A stretch of DNA of 30,456 bases, from NCBI GenBank assembly GCA_964411985.1, contig CAYPNF010000082.1, positions 1 to 30,456 of the forward strand. Direction: 5' to 3'. Of this stretch, positions 1 to 7,977 are shown one piece after another. The position numbers and the translations under genes are program-made. The stretch is from CAYPNF01 sp964411985. GTDB taxonomy: Bacteria > Verrucomicrobiota > Verrucomicrobiia > Limisphaerales > J093. How positions within the stretch are numbered: the stretch's first letter is position 1; every line of letters starts with the position of its first letter. The notes beneath the pieces were generated by a model. That model did no database searches, was not told the origin of the DNA, and saw nothing but the letters and a program-made list of their open reading frames with translations.

Positions 1-749
1 CGGCCCGCCTTCTTCCGTCCCCATACGTAGGCAAACTGGTTATTCCGTGGGCCGAAGTCCGGGTGCTCTGGATCGATCAGTTTGTCGAGGTGGGCGACGT
101 GCTTGGTCTTGAACTCGGCCACCGTCATCTTCTTCTTGCGGATCAATTCGACATCCGCGCCCATGTCGGCGAAGGCTTTCATGTCCTTCAGGGCGTAGAT
201 GGATTTCAGGCCCTCCACCACCCGGTTCTCTTCGCCGGGAACCGCTGAGAACAGCTTGCCGCCGTTGACGATCTCGTCGATGGCCTGGTCGAAGGGGATG
301 GATACCCATTTGCCTTCGCCACGCTTGCCCGCCCGCTTGAGGACCCGCCGGACCCGGTGAGGATCGTAGGCGCCGGTGTGCCCGGCCTGGCCCTTGGGGC
401 AGAGCCCCGCGTCCTGCTTGGCGGCCTTTTCCAGGGGCGTACCCATGGGCAGATGCGGATGGAGGCAAAAGGGGTTGTAGGGACTGCCGTCGATCTTCAC
501 TGCCACGCCGTCCAGGACCTTGACCTTGAGGCCGCAACCGGTGTTGCAGTTCAGGCAGGTCGTGTACAGCGTGTTCTCAGCCTTCATCAACTCATAGGTT
601 TCGGCGGCGCTGAGGGCACCCTGCTCTGACCGGTTTATCAGGGCACGGGCGAAAGCCGTCTGGGAGGCCGCGAGGGCTCCGCCCCCAGCGGCGCTGGTCT
701 TGAGGAAGTCGCGGCGGGAGGTGCCCCGGCCTTTCGTGCTCTCAGCCAT
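1..749 (-). CDS. Molybdopterin oxidoreductase catalytic subunit (N-terminal 249 residues, cut by the window edge)
   Basis: Reading leftward from the ATG at 749, the frame stays open to the window edge. The N-terminus has a twin-arginine export signal (S-R-R-D-F-L-K at residues 11-17, then an Ala/Gly-rich stretch). Next comes the [4Fe-4S] signature of the DMSO-reductase superfamily: Cys65, Cys68 and Cys72, with the fourth cysteine at 117 followed by PKG. It should therefore be the Mo/W-bis-MGD catalytic subunit of an exported respiratory reductase or oxidase. The start overlaps the stop of the ferredoxin gene by 8 bases, so the two are translationally coupled. The substrate cannot be told from this fragment; polysulfide/thiosulfate, tetrathionate and arsenate enzymes share this layout. 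The family call is firm and the substrate unknown. Confidence 0.9.
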   Translation of the reverse strand, partial: MAESTKGRGTSRRDFLKTSAAGGGALAASQTAFARALINRSEQGALSAAETYELMKAENTLYTTCLNCNTGCGLKVKVLDGVAVKIDGSPYNPFCLHPHLPMGTPLEKAAKQDAGLCPKGQAGHTGAYDPHRVRRVLKRAGKRGEGKWVSIPFDQAIDEIVNGGKLFSAVPGEENRVVEGLKSIYALKDMKAFADMGADVELIRKKKMTVAEFKTKHVAHLDKLIDPEHPDFGPRNNQFAYVWGRKKAG

Positions 750-1491
750 AAATCACCTCCAGATTCTGGTCGGCTATGTAGAAGACGCGGGGCTTGGTCC
801 CCTTCTTGGTCTTCAGCGTCTGGACCTTGTTGGCCTTGATGACCTTCGCAATCTCGCTGTCCGGATCGTCCAGATCACCGAAATAGGTGGCCCGGCCCAC
901 GCAGGTCGTCACGCACTGGGGCAGCATCCCGTTCTCCAGGCGGTGGAAGCAGAAGTGGCACTTGCGAGCGTTGCCGATGGGGCTCTTCTCGTCCTTGCGG
1001 TTGACCTTCTTGCCATACTCGAAGCTGGCGGCGGTCTCATAGGCTGGATGAACCTCGTTCTTGGCTCCGTTGTAGTACTTGCCCTCGTCCATGGTCCGGG
1101 CGCTGTAGGGGCAGGCCGGGATGCACTGGGCGCAGCCGATGCACTCGTCGTAGTTGATCTTCACGAGCCCAGCCCCTGTTCCCTGGGTCTCCTTCCAGGT
1201 GGCCTTCCCATTGGTGGGGCACACCGGCACGCAAGGCGGCTTGTCGCAGTGCATGCACGGCCGCGGCAGGAACACCCGGATCGGATTGGGATACTTCCCC
1301 CGCTCGTAGGTGTAGACGGGTCGATAGACCAGGCCGGGGGGCAGCTTGTTCTCCGACATGCAGGCCACCGTGCAGCCGTGGCAACCGACGCACTTGCGGA
1401 GGTCGATGAGCATGCCCAGACGGCGCTTCCCTGGAGTTTTGGGGAGGACACGCTCCAGGTCCTCCTGCATGGTCACGAGGATGTCCTTCAT
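742..1491 (-). CDS. Four-cluster ferredoxin-type electron-transfer subunit of the molybdoenzyme
   Basis: A 249-residue protein with four cysteine groups typical of the NrfC/TtrB/PhsB/DmsB iron-sulfur subunits: CVGCHGCTVAC near residue 34, CMHCDKPPCVPVCP, CIGCAQCIPACP, and a last group CHFC...CVTTC separated by about 13 residues. Such subunits carry four [4Fe-4S] clusters and pass electrons between a membrane quinol module and the molybdenum subunit. There is no signal peptide; known relatives are co-exported with their Tat-tagged catalytic partner, which is encoded immediately downstream with an 8-base overlap. The start has an AAGGAG ribosome site 8 bases upstream. A quinol-oxidising membrane subunit is not seen and may lie beyond the left edge. 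Confidence 0.93.
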   Translation of the reverse strand: MKDILVTMQEDLERVLPKTPGKRRLGMLIDLRKCVGCHGCTVACMSENKLPPGLVYRPVYTYERGKYPNPIRVFLPRPCMHCDKPPCVPVCPTNGKATWKETQGTGAGLVKINYDECIGCAQCIPACPYSARTMDEGKYYNGAKNEVHPAYETAASFEYGKKVNRKDEKSPIGNARKCHFCFHRLENGMLPQCVTTCVGRATYFGDLDDPDSEIAKVIKANKVQTLKTKKGTKPRVFYIADQNLEVIYG

Positions 1492-1537
1492 CGATCACTC
1501 CTTCCTCTGGAGAGGGCGATGCCCTCCGCGTTTCGGG

Positions 1538-2077
1538 TCACACCTTTCGGGTCGGTTTGGTTGGACGTTTCTTCTGAGAGGCGGGTTTCCCCTTGTCCGA
1601 AACACCTTCGACAGGGCTGTTCCCGCAGCTTCCCGGTGTGGTGCAGTGTTTCAGCTTGGCCACCGTGGGCCGACGCTCGTACTCGGCCATGCTGGCGACG
1701 GTGAGACGCCCCAGCTCCCCTTCGATTTCCGCCCGGTGCCGCTCCCAGAACGGATGGGCCGGGCAGGGATCCTCTGCGTGGCAACCATCGAGGCCAAGCA
1801 GGCAGGCACTCCGCCATTCCGGCCCCTCAACAGCGTCCGCGACTTCGAGCAGGCTGATGGCGGAAGCTGGGCGGCTGAGACGAAAGCCACCCTGGTATCC
1901 CCGCTTCGCCTCGATCATTCCCTCCCGGGCAAGAGTGTTCAGGACCTTGCTGAGGTAAGGCAGTGGAATCCCGGTGCAGTCCGAGACCTGACGGGCCATC
2001 AGAAATTCAGTGCCGCCATCCGCCAGGCATCCAAGCGCCCGTACGGCATAGCCCGTGGTCTGGGTCAGCGAAAGCAT
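1538..2077 (-). CDS. Rrf2-family transcriptional regulator with a three-cysteine iron-sulfur site
   Basis: A 179-residue protein beginning with the winged-helix domain of the Rrf2 family (MLSLTQTTGYAVRALGCLA), with the DNA-recognition segment around P38-PYLSKVLNTL and the YQGGFRLSRP wing at 61-70. Cys92, Cys99 and Cys105 match the spacing of the [2Fe-2S]/[4Fe-4S] ligands of IscR and NsrR, so it is likely a redox or nitric-oxide responsive repressor or activator. Residues past about 135 form a basic tail with two more cysteines (K-H-C-T-T-P-G-S-C) that is longer than in typical Rrf2 proteins. It lies 46 bases upstream of the ferredoxin gene on the same strand, so it probably controls the molybdoenzyme operon and itself. 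Its family is clear; the signal sensed is inferred. Confidence 0.9.
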   Translation of the reverse strand: MLSLTQTTGYAVRALGCLADGGTEFLMARQVSDCTGIPLPYLSKVLNTLAREGMIEAKRGYQGGFRLSRPASAISLLEVADAVEGPEWRSACLLGLDGCHAEDPCPAHPFWERHRAEIEGELGRLTVASMAEYERRPTVAKLKHCTTPGSCGNSPVEGVSDKGKPASQKKRPTKPTRKV

Positions 2078-2109
2078 GACGACCGCTCCGACATAAACCA
2101 GGGTAGCAA

Positions 2110-2155
2110 ATCAGATATTGGCATCAAGAAAATACTGGATCTCTATATCTGATTA
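2110..2155. promoter_or_regulatory. Candidate operator: 10-bp inverted repeat upstream of the Rrf2 gene
   Basis: AATCAGATAT at 2110-2119 is repeated exactly in inverted orientation as ATATCTGATT at 2146-2155, 33 bases upstream of the Rrf2 start. A second, shorter inverted pair, ACTGGA (2135-2140) and TCCAGT (2158-2163), is interleaved with the right arm. The position suits autoregulation by the Rrf2 protein. No convincing -35/-10 pair was found here. The repeat is seen directly; the operator role is inferred. Confidence 0.5.
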
Positions 2156-2163
2156 GTCCAGTC

Positions 2164-2673
2164 AACCTTTGACCCGCAGGTACAAACCCAAATTTTGCTG
2201 ACACCTGGGAATCCATTCCCCCTTGAAAAGAAGAACCACAACCTTGCAGAAATCTGTTGATTCTAAGGTCGTGACCATCAGGTGACGCATGTTCGATCCG
2301 CCACCCACGCCATCCGCAAGGTGCACGTGGAAGTCACCTGCGAGCGTTCCAAGTCCTGCGCCAAGCCCACCCGGAAGTGATCCGACGGTGATGCTTCACC
2401 CCAGGCGGGTGGCGCCTCGGCGTTTGTGCAACAGCTCCTGCTCGGGCGGTAGCAAAAGCCAGTCCGCCGCCAGTCGTTCTTCCGTGCAAATCCGAGCCAT
2501 TTTCTCTCCGGATCATCCGTGATTTCCTCGTGCAACCCAAGGCCAATACCGCCTCAGGAGTTTAGGGGCGGGAAAGATGGGGGTTTGTTAGCACGACCTG
2601 ACCATGGACCCAAATTGGCGCTCACGGCCAGATTTTGAAACCTCCAGAACTGTCTGGTGCTTCTATGGGGCAG
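2164..2673. other. Intergenic stretch with no convincing gene
   Basis: About 510 bases between the Rrf2 gene and the hypothetical gene on the left end of the metal cluster. The only thing worth noting is a 32-codon plus-strand frame starting GTG at 2282 and stopping at 2380. It is rich in Arg/Lys and contains C-E-R-S-K-S-C-A-K-P, so it could be a tiny protein or the tail of a lost gene, but it has no clear ribosome site. Longer frames on both strands here look like random GC-rich reading frames. Confidence 0.4.
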
Positions 2674-3279
2674 CTAGCCCATCCCAAGCTTGGCTATCCA
2701 TTCCCGTCCCTCTAACCTTGCTAACCGCGCCCAAAGGGATACCTCTTCGGCATGCAATCGGGCCACCGGTCCCACCACGCACACCGCTCCCTCCATAGGG
2801 CCTTCCGGGGCCTCTGGGTGGTAAAGCCCGAGTATTTGGCCCGGAAAGGGGGAGAAGTCCTTTCCGCTCACGATCAGCCAAAACGGATTCTCTGGGGTGC
2901 CGTCATCCGTGTGCATTGGCTCCGCCTGCACCATATATACGTTCTCTGTATAAAGCTTGTGCGGAGTTTCAGTCCATCTCCGGGTAAGGCCCGCAAGGGC
3001 TTCGCGTTGCTGGCCAACCTCTTCAGGAAAGGGGCGGCGGTACTCAACTTCCCACGATGCGAGGATCGATTCCTCCAAATCACGAAGAAGCGTCTCTCGT
3101 AGTGGATGCAGCCATGGTAAGTCGAGGAGCCGGTGTGGAATGTGCAGCCAATGACGCCATTCGGTTTCCAGGTCCTCTGGCTTCGGACTTGGGATTGTCG
3201 AGGTTTCAGTTGGAATATCGGCCTGTTGAAGCTTCTGGAGATAACTTTGCAGGGGACATGCTCGTCTCGTTTTGCTCAT
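2674..3279 (-). CDS. Hypothetical protein at the end of the metal-resistance cluster
   Basis: A 201-residue soluble-looking protein with no signal peptide or membrane segment. I do not recognise the family. The first third is rich in Leu, Trp and charged residues (for example EWRHWLHIPHRLLDLPWLHP). The centre and C-terminal part has hydrophobic strands (NPFWLIVSGKDFSPFPGQIL, GAVCVVGPVARL), suggesting an alpha/beta fold. It contains few cysteines and no evident catalytic motif. The ATG at 3279 has an AGGAAAT sequence just upstream. It follows the DUF302 gene by 30 bases on the same strand, so it is probably the last gene of the transcript that begins with the second ArsR gene. Amino-acid composition looks coding; the function is unknown. 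Confidence 0.65.
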   Translation of the reverse strand: MSKTRRACPLQSYLQKLQQADIPTETSTIPSPKPEDLETEWRHWLHIPHRLLDLPWLHPLRETLLRDLEESILASWEVEYRRPFPEEVGQQREALAGLTRRWTETPHKLYTENVYMVQAEPMHTDDGTPENPFWLIVSGKDFSPFPGQILGLYHPEAPEGPMEGAVCVVGPVARLHAEEVSLWARLARLEGREWIAKLGMG

Positions 3280-3309
3280 GGGATTTCCTGCGGAAGCAAG
3301 AGTCAGCGA

Positions 3310-3704
3310 TTATCGGTTGCGTACTTCCTGGAGCACGTTTTCAAGCTTGGTTTCGACGATTTCTGCATGAGAAGGATCAACGTTTTCGACGAGTGCAAAA
3401 AGAGTGGTGGGAGATACCGCCGAAACCCCACATCCTCCGGAAATTTCGCGCACTACCACGTTGCAGGGAAGAAGCACTGCGATGTCTGGTTCCTGGGCTA
3501 ACACATCGAATGCTACAGAAGCTAGACAGGCCCCAAGGATTACGCGAGAGGGACTGTCTTTTCCCAGCTTCTGCTTGAAAATCGCCTGCGTGTCCATCTC
3601 AACGGGGATGCCGAATCCATGGGTAGACAAAGCCTTTCGATCCTATCTAAGGCTTCCGGGAACGCAACGCCCATCAGCTCCTGCTTGAGTGCATAGGGTT
3701 TCAT
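3310..3704 (-). pseudogene. DUF302 family protein with an apparent -1 frameshift
   Basis: The ATG at 3704 has a strong GGAGG site and opens a frame beginning M-K-P-Y-A-L-K-Q-E-L, then a helix ending D-R-I-E-R-L. The rest of a normal DUF302 domain (G-F-G-I-P-V-E-M-D-T, then V-I-L-G-A-C-L-A-S and L-L-P-C-N-V-V-V-R-E) continues in the frame shifted by one base, and stops at 3310. Joining the frames at the CTTTG around 3637 gives a continuous E-R-L-L-S-T-H-G-F-G sequence, as expected for the family. DUF302 proteins are small, of unknown biochemical role, often next to metal or sulfur genes. The break may be a true mutation, a sequencing error at TTT, or programmed slippage. A TTG-initiated short product of 106 residues is also possible. 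It sits 20 bases after the second ArsR gene. Confidence 0.75.
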
Positions 3705-3723
3705 GATCTCCTCCTGTTAGTGG

Positions 3724-4191
3724 TCAGATTTCATATTGGTCTGCCCCCTGGGTTTCTAATACCGGCGCGCTCAATCCTGAGGCCATGGGCGGACAGGGCG
3801 GAAGGAAGGCGGTCACGAGAATCCTCAGGCCTTCCGCCAGGGAATCTTCTTGGAGGCACAGTCCCTGATCCATGAGCTGGACCACACATGGGTCCACCAC
3901 GCGGTAGTAGCGGCTGGTGCCCGACCGCCGCACGCCCACGATGCCCCGGGCCGATAACCCACGGAGCTGGCTGGACACGGCCTGGAGGTTCATGCCCAGG
4001 GCTGCGGCCAGATCCGTCACACACAATTCCCCGGCCCGGACGAGGACGTGGAGGAGCTTTAGCCGCGAATCGTTGGCTAGGTCCTTGAACATCTCACTCA
4101 AGGCCAGAGCCTGGGCCGAATTCATGGGTGGACGCTCCGCGATGCTCTGTTTGGGAGGGCAGTAGGAGGGGGTGGGACGCTTGGTGGGCAT
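3724..4191 (-). CDS. ArsR/SmtB-family metal-responsive repressor (copy 2)
   Basis: A 155-residue winged-helix repressor of the ArsR/SmtB family: an A-N-D-S-R-L-K-L-L-H-V-L helix near 39-50, E-L-C-V-T-D-L-A as the metal-sensing helix start at 55-62, and the recognition helix N-L-Q-A-V-S-S-Q-L-R-G-L at 68-79. Cys11, Cys57, Cys102 and Cys112 all recur at the same positions in the other ArsR protein of this cluster (13756-14190). Cys near the N-terminus plus Cys in the E-L-C-V helix resembles the CadC site for Cd/Pb/Zn; the C-terminal pair recalls CmtR. It follows the P-type ATPase gene by 88 bases with its own AT-rich promoter region, and precedes DUF302 by 20 bases. The specific metal is inferred, not shown. 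Confidence 0.92.
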   Translation of the reverse strand: MPTKRPTPSYCPPKQSIAERPPMNSAQALALSEMFKDLANDSRLKLLHVLVRAGELCVTDLAAALGMNLQAVSSQLRGLSARGIVGVRRSGTSRYYRVVDPCVVQLMDQGLCLQEDSLAEGLRILVTAFLPPCPPMASGLSAPVLETQGADQYEI

Positions 4192-4200
4192 AGGGGCCTC

Positions 4201-4250
4201 AAAAAATCATTAATCAACTATATTTTTTAATAATTTAATTTGGATTAAAC
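4201..4250 (-). promoter_or_regulatory. AT-rich promoter/operator region of the second ArsR gene
   Basis: This block is almost entirely A/T in a GC-rich neighbourhood and lies between the ATPase stop and the ArsR start. A TATAGT -10-like box reads leftward at 4222-4217. An inverted pair TTAATC (4210-4215) and GATTAA (4243-4248) brackets it, and TTAAT-N12-ATTAA (4227-4231 with 4244-4248) has the spacing usual for ArsR/SmtB operators. A good -35 was not found. Repeats are seen; use as an ArsR binding site is inferred. Confidence 0.5.
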
Positions 4251-4279
4251 ATTCGGCTGTGGATCTCGACGCCACACCT

Positions 4280-6436
4280 TTAGTCCTTCAACAATCTCAA
4301 TCCATTAAAAATCACCAACAACGAAGCTCCCATATCCGCCGCGATGGCGGACCACAGGGAGGCGTGACCTGCCAGGGTCAGCACGACGAAGACCCCCTTT
4401 ACGGCCAATGCGAATGTGATGTTCTGGCGGATCACGGCAAGAGTGCGTCGGGAGTGGTTAACGAGCCAAGGGAGACGTGTGAGGTCGTCATTCATGAGGG
4501 CGATATCGGCGGTCTCGATGGCGGCGTCGCTGCCCATGGCGCCCATGGCGATGCCCAGAGTTGCCCGCGCCATGGCAGGCGCGTCGTTCACCCCGTCGCC
4601 GACCATGGCCACCTGGCCGTAATGGGCGACGAGCCCTTCCATGGCGGCCACCTTGGCCTCGGGCAAGAGTTCCGCCTGGACCTCATCGACGCCTGCGTGC
4701 TCGGCTACGATCTTCGCCGTCCCAGCGTTGTCACCCGTCAGCATCACCAAGCGCTCCAGCCCGGCTTGCCGTAGCTGGCGAAGCGTCTCGGGTGCATGAA
4801 GCCGCACGGGGTCGGTCAGGCCGATGAAGCCCATCACCTCGCGTTCACTGCCCACCACCACCACGGTTCGCCCATTGAGGGTCTGACCTTCCAGAAGGGC
4901 GTGGATTTCCGGGGTCTCTAGACCACGCTCTTCCAAGAAGCGGTGGGAGCCCAGCCAATAGCCCCGCCCCTCTACAAGGGCTGTCGCGCCCTTCCCCTGG
5001 AAAGATTGGAAGTCCTGGGCCGGGGGGAAGACGGTCCCCTCCTCCTCAGCGCGAGTGATGATGGCTCGGGCCAGCGGATGGCTGCTTTGCGACTCCATGG
5101 CCGCCGCAATGCGAAGCACTTGATTCCTGCCATAGGAGTTGAGGGGGACCACATCCATCACGCGAGGCTGGCCCTCGGTGAGCGTGCCGGTCTTGTCGAA
5201 AGCCATGGCCTTCAAATGGGCGGGCGCTTCCAGGTACATCCCGCCCTTCACCAGCACGCCGTGGCGTGCTGCGGAGGCCAAGCCCGCCACGATGCTGACG
5301 GGGGTGGAGATCACCAAGGCGCAGGGACAGGCGATGACCAGCAGCACCAAAGCCCGGTAAAACCAGTCGGCCCATCCGCCCCCATGCAGCAAGGGCGGCA
5401 CCACCGCCGCGAGGATGGCCAGCCCCATCACCGTGGGCGTGTAGATCCGGGCGAAGCGGTCCACCCATTGCTCGGAGGGAGCGCGCTTGCTGTGGGCTTC
5501 GCCGATGAGGCGGATGATTCGGGCCAAGAGGGTGTCGCTGGCGGGCTTGGTGGCCTCGACGGTGAGGGTCCCATCGCCGTTGATACTCCCGGCGAATACC
5601 TCCTCTCCGGGCGCCTTCGCCACGGGAAGGCTCTCTCCCGTGATGGGAGCTTGGTTGAGGGCGCTGCTGCCCTGAAGGATTTGGCCGTCCAGAGGCACTC
5701 GCTCCCCCGGCTTCACCACGAAGATCGCGCCGACCAGTACGGCATCGGCAGGAACGTCCTTGGCCGCGCCCCCTTCCACCACATGGGCTGTGGGAGGCGT
5801 GAGGTCCATGAGCGCCTCCACGGCTCGGCGGGCGCCGCTGAGGCTCCAGGCCTCCAGGACGAAGGACACCGCGAAGAGGAACGACACCGTGGCCGCCTCG
5901 AACCATTCGCCGATGGACACAGCGCCCGCCACGGCCACGATCTCCAGCAGGTTCATGTCCGGGCGCAAGCGTTTGGCCGAGAGCCATGCCTTGGGAGCAA
6001 TGAACCAACAAGCGGAGACGATGCCGATGAGGTAGAGGGACTTCGAGAACCACGGTGCGGCATTCACATGGCCCACGCCTTCGGCACTCAAGGCTTCCGC
6101 CATCCCGCCCGCGTGCCAAACATGGAGACTGAATGCCAAGGCCGTGAGGATGCCGCTGGCCACCATGAGGGCAAGTTGAAGCCACTGGCGGCTTGTCTTG
6201 CCTTGACGAGGCCGGCCGTCTTGCCACGGCTCGGCCCTCATGCCCGTGCGCTGAATCGCCTGGAGGATGGCCTCGGAAGAGGCCGAGACCCCCTCCAAGA
6301 CGATCATCTTTCCGTTCAAAAGGTCGAAGGCGAGGCGATCTTCCCCTCCCACTACCGGACCCACTTCGTGCTTCAAGAGCGCGATCTCCTCAGCGCAGTC
6401 CATGCCACCGATTTTGAAGGCTCGCTTGGGAGTCAT
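4280..6436 (-). CDS. P1B-type metal-transporting ATPase (Zn/Cd/Pb-type, ZntA/CadA-like)
   Basis: A 718-residue P-type ATPase that should pump a soft divalent metal from cytoplasm to periplasm. Seen in order: an N-terminal HMA-like domain whose metal loop reads G-G-M-D-C-A-E-E (a CxxE rather than CxxC form), paired transmembrane helices, the actuator T-G-E-S loop, the transport motif C-P-C-A-L-V-I-S-T-P near residue 370, the phosphorylated D-K-T-G-T-L-T near 414, S-S-H-P-L-A near 454, and the hinge G-D-G-V-N-D-A-P near 612, followed by the last helices with S-D-A-A-I-E-T-A-D. CPC with this ending is typical of the Zn/Cd/Pb subgroup rather than the Cu subgroup. The start overlaps the preceding gene by ATGA, making it the last gene of the long efflux operon. 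Confidence 0.95.
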   Translation of the reverse strand: MTPKRAFKIGGMDCAEEIALLKHEVGPVVGGEDRLAFDLLNGKMIVLEGVSASSEAILQAIQRTGMRAEPWQDGRPRQGKTSRQWLQLALMVASGILTALAFSLHVWHAGGMAEALSAEGVGHVNAAPWFSKSLYLIGIVSACWFIAPKAWLSAKRLRPDMNLLEIVAVAGAVSIGEWFEAATVSFLFAVSFVLEAWSLSGARRAVEALMDLTPPTAHVVEGGAAKDVPADAVLVGAIFVVKPGERVPLDGQILQGSSALNQAPITGESLPVAKAPGEEVFAGSINGDGTLTVEATKPASDTLLARIIRLIGEAHSKRAPSEQWVDRFARIYTPTVMGLAILAAVVPPLLHGGGWADWFYRALVLLVIACPCALVISTPVSIVAGLASAARHGVLVKGGMYLEAPAHLKAMAFDKTGTLTEGQPRVMDVVPLNSYGRNQVLRIAAAMESQSSHPLARAIITRAEEEGTVFPPAQDFQSFQGKGATALVEGRGYWLGSHRFLEERGLETPEIHALLEGQTLNGRTVVVVGSEREVMGFIGLTDPVRLHAPETLRQLRQAGLERLVMLTGDNAGTAKIVAEHAGVDEVQAELLPEAKVAAMEGLVAHYGQVAMVGDGVNDAPAMARATLGIAMGAMGSDAAIETADIALMNDDLTRLPWLVNHSRRTLAVIRQNITFALAVKGVFVVLTLAGHASLWSAIAADMGASLLVIFNGLRLLKD

Positions 6437-7212
6437 GGCCCCACCTCCGCTAGGGTCAGGGTTTTCTTGCTCTTGGTTTCATCTCCGGAATCAGCGAGGG
6501 AATCCTCGGAGGTACGGGTGGCCACCACCAGACGCCCATTCAGCACGCCATAGGTTGTCTCCACTCGGGAGCGGCTCCGGAAGAGGCCGAAAAATCGACT
6601 GTGCCTTCCTTCATACTGCGTCAGGGATTCCGTGGCCAGCGGCACGCCGTCTGCGCCGATCCAGATTTTGAGGGTGGCCTCTGAGCGGGAAACCCGGGCC
6701 TGGTGCGCGGGAGCGATCCTCGGTTTGAAAGTGAACACCAGCACCCTCGCGGGTTTGCCTTGGTAGTTATCGCTTCGTTCCTCCTTGAACTGGGTGGCAT
6801 CGAGGAGGTGGGACAGAACCTCCGCCTGGTTCAGCAGGTGGCTGAGCCTTCCAGCATCGAGGTCCTTCATGGCGTCACGGAAGGGTGTTGCCAGCCGGGA
6901 GTCCTTGTCCCGATTGCGCTCCTCGAGGTTCGCGGCTTCGAGCTGGGGAAGACTCCAATCGACGTGGAGGCTTCCATCCTCCTCTCCCGCACGAAGCTGA
7001 AGCGAGGCCTGGCTCAGTTCAGATTTCTTCTCGCGGTTGGTTTCCTGCCAGGTGGCATAACTTAGGCTCACCCGCACGGGCAAGTGGCCCTGGAGCCGTT
7101 GGAGGCTGGCTCGAAGGTCGGAGGGGGCATCCGCCCAGGCCAGGACAGGAAGGATCAGGAACGCGAAGTGTCGGAAGGGGAATCGCATCCATGCTGTGCG
7201 GTGGGGTTTCAT
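6433..7212 (-). CDS. Exported protein of unknown function in the efflux operon
   Basis: A 259-residue protein with a signal peptide (basic start, hydrophobic F-A-F-L-I-L-P-V-L-A, cleavage after A-W-A-D-A) and therefore probably periplasmic. The mature part is hydrophilic, alternating predicted strands and Glu/Lys/Arg-rich helices, without cysteines or His clusters that would suggest metal ligation. I do not recognise a domain. It overlaps both neighbours by four bases (ATGA at 7209-7212 and 6433-6436), between another exported unknown and the ATPase, so it is made in step with the pump. It may be a periplasmic partner of the efflux complex or a lipid/outer-membrane sensor-like protein; both ideas are only contextual. 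Confidence 0.8.
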   Translation of the reverse strand: MKPHRTAWMRFPFRHFAFLILPVLAWADAPSDLRASLQRLQGHLPVRVSLSYATWQETNREKKSELSQASLQLRAGEEDGSLHVDWSLPQLEAANLEERNRDKDSRLATPFRDAMKDLDAGRLSHLLNQAEVLSHLLDATQFKEERSDNYQGKPARVLVFTFKPRIAPAHQARVSRSEATLKIWIGADGVPLATESLTQYEGRHSRFFGLFRSRSRVETTYGVLNGRLVVATRTSEDSLADSGDETKSKKTLTLAEVGP

Positions 7213-7955
7213 GGGCGTTCCTCCCGCGCCATTTCAAGTTCGGCCTCCATCGAGTCGTTCCAGTCTTGCCGCCGTAAGCGAAGCTGGTAATGCCTCGTCC
7301 GAATGCCTTCGATGCCGGTCTGGAACGTCCACTTTTCCCTTCGGTCCAGTGTGTACCGGCCAAAGTGGGGGTTCAGGCGCCCCTGGTACGCCTGGACAAC
7401 CTGAAGACTGACTGGGGCATCATCCTTTCGGAGGTGGAGCCGAGCCTCTCCGGCCTTTAACTCGAAGCGGTAAAGCCTGGCGTTGGGGCGTGGGGCTTCC
7501 ATGTGGAATACCAAGACCTCATCGCCGGGTTCCATTGTTCCTTCGGTAGGGGGCTCAACGGCCTTCAACGGAAATTGGCGGAGGAGAGAACCCAGGAACG
7601 CCCCTGGGTCAGCGAAGGGGGCCACTCGGGAGGGACCACATTGCTCTCCAAACCATCGCTGTCCTTCCGAAGTAGGCAGTTCGCCAATCTGGGGCTCTTT
7701 CATTTCAGGGAACGCACCAACCCAGATGCCGCCCTTCTCCGTGGTTCCGACGAGCATCCTCCCCGAATCCCGGAAGGCGCTTGGGGAGTTCCCTATCCGT
7801 GAGGAGGTGTATCCAACTTTGAATTCGATGGGGTTGGAGGTTGGACGGGTGACAGGGTGAACCGCAAGGTAAGCCTCAAGCGCCCGGACGACCGTTGTCG
7901 GGGGGGATGACGCCTGAAGCGAAGCAGTGAAGAGGATTCCGATGAATGCGTACAT
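7209..7955 (-). CDS. Exported protein of unknown function following the RND pump gene
   Basis: I chose the ATG at 7955 because AAGGAG lies about 10 bases upstream and because it opens a signal-like segment M-Y-A-F-I-G-I-L-F-T-A-S-L-Q-A. The longer frame to 8066 would run into the RND gene. The 248-residue product would be secreted or periplasmic. It has a beta-rich middle and a C-terminal part with regular strand-like segments (Y-R-F-E-L-K-A-G-E-A-R-L-H-L and similar), and no recognised domain. It lies 22 bases after the RND gene and overlaps the next gene by ATGA. Together with 6433-7212 it forms a pair of exported unknowns inserted between the two pumps. Confidence 0.78.
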   Translation of the reverse strand: MYAFIGILFTASLQASSPPTTVVRALEAYLAVHPVTRPTSNPIEFKVGYTSSRIGNSPSAFRDSGRMLVGTTEKGGIWVGAFPEMKEPQIGELPTSEGQRWFGEQCGPSRVAPFADPGAFLGSLLRQFPLKAVEPPTEGTMEPGDEVLVFHMEAPRPNARLYRFELKAGEARLHLRKDDAPVSLQVVQAYQGRLNPHFGRYTLDRREKWTFQTGIEGIRTRHYQLRLRRQDWNDSMEAELEMAREERP

Positions 7956-7977
7956 ATTCCATTCTCCTTGTGGGAAC

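Noticed and set aside
4943..6553. 536-codon plus-strand frame opposite the P-type ATPase
   Set aside because: It mirrors a gene with complete ATPase motifs. The translated product is His/Gly/Arg-rich without domains, as expected for an antisense shadow in GC-rich DNA. The same holds for the long antisense frames at 700-1704, 7927-9420, 5046-6227 and 18395-19834.
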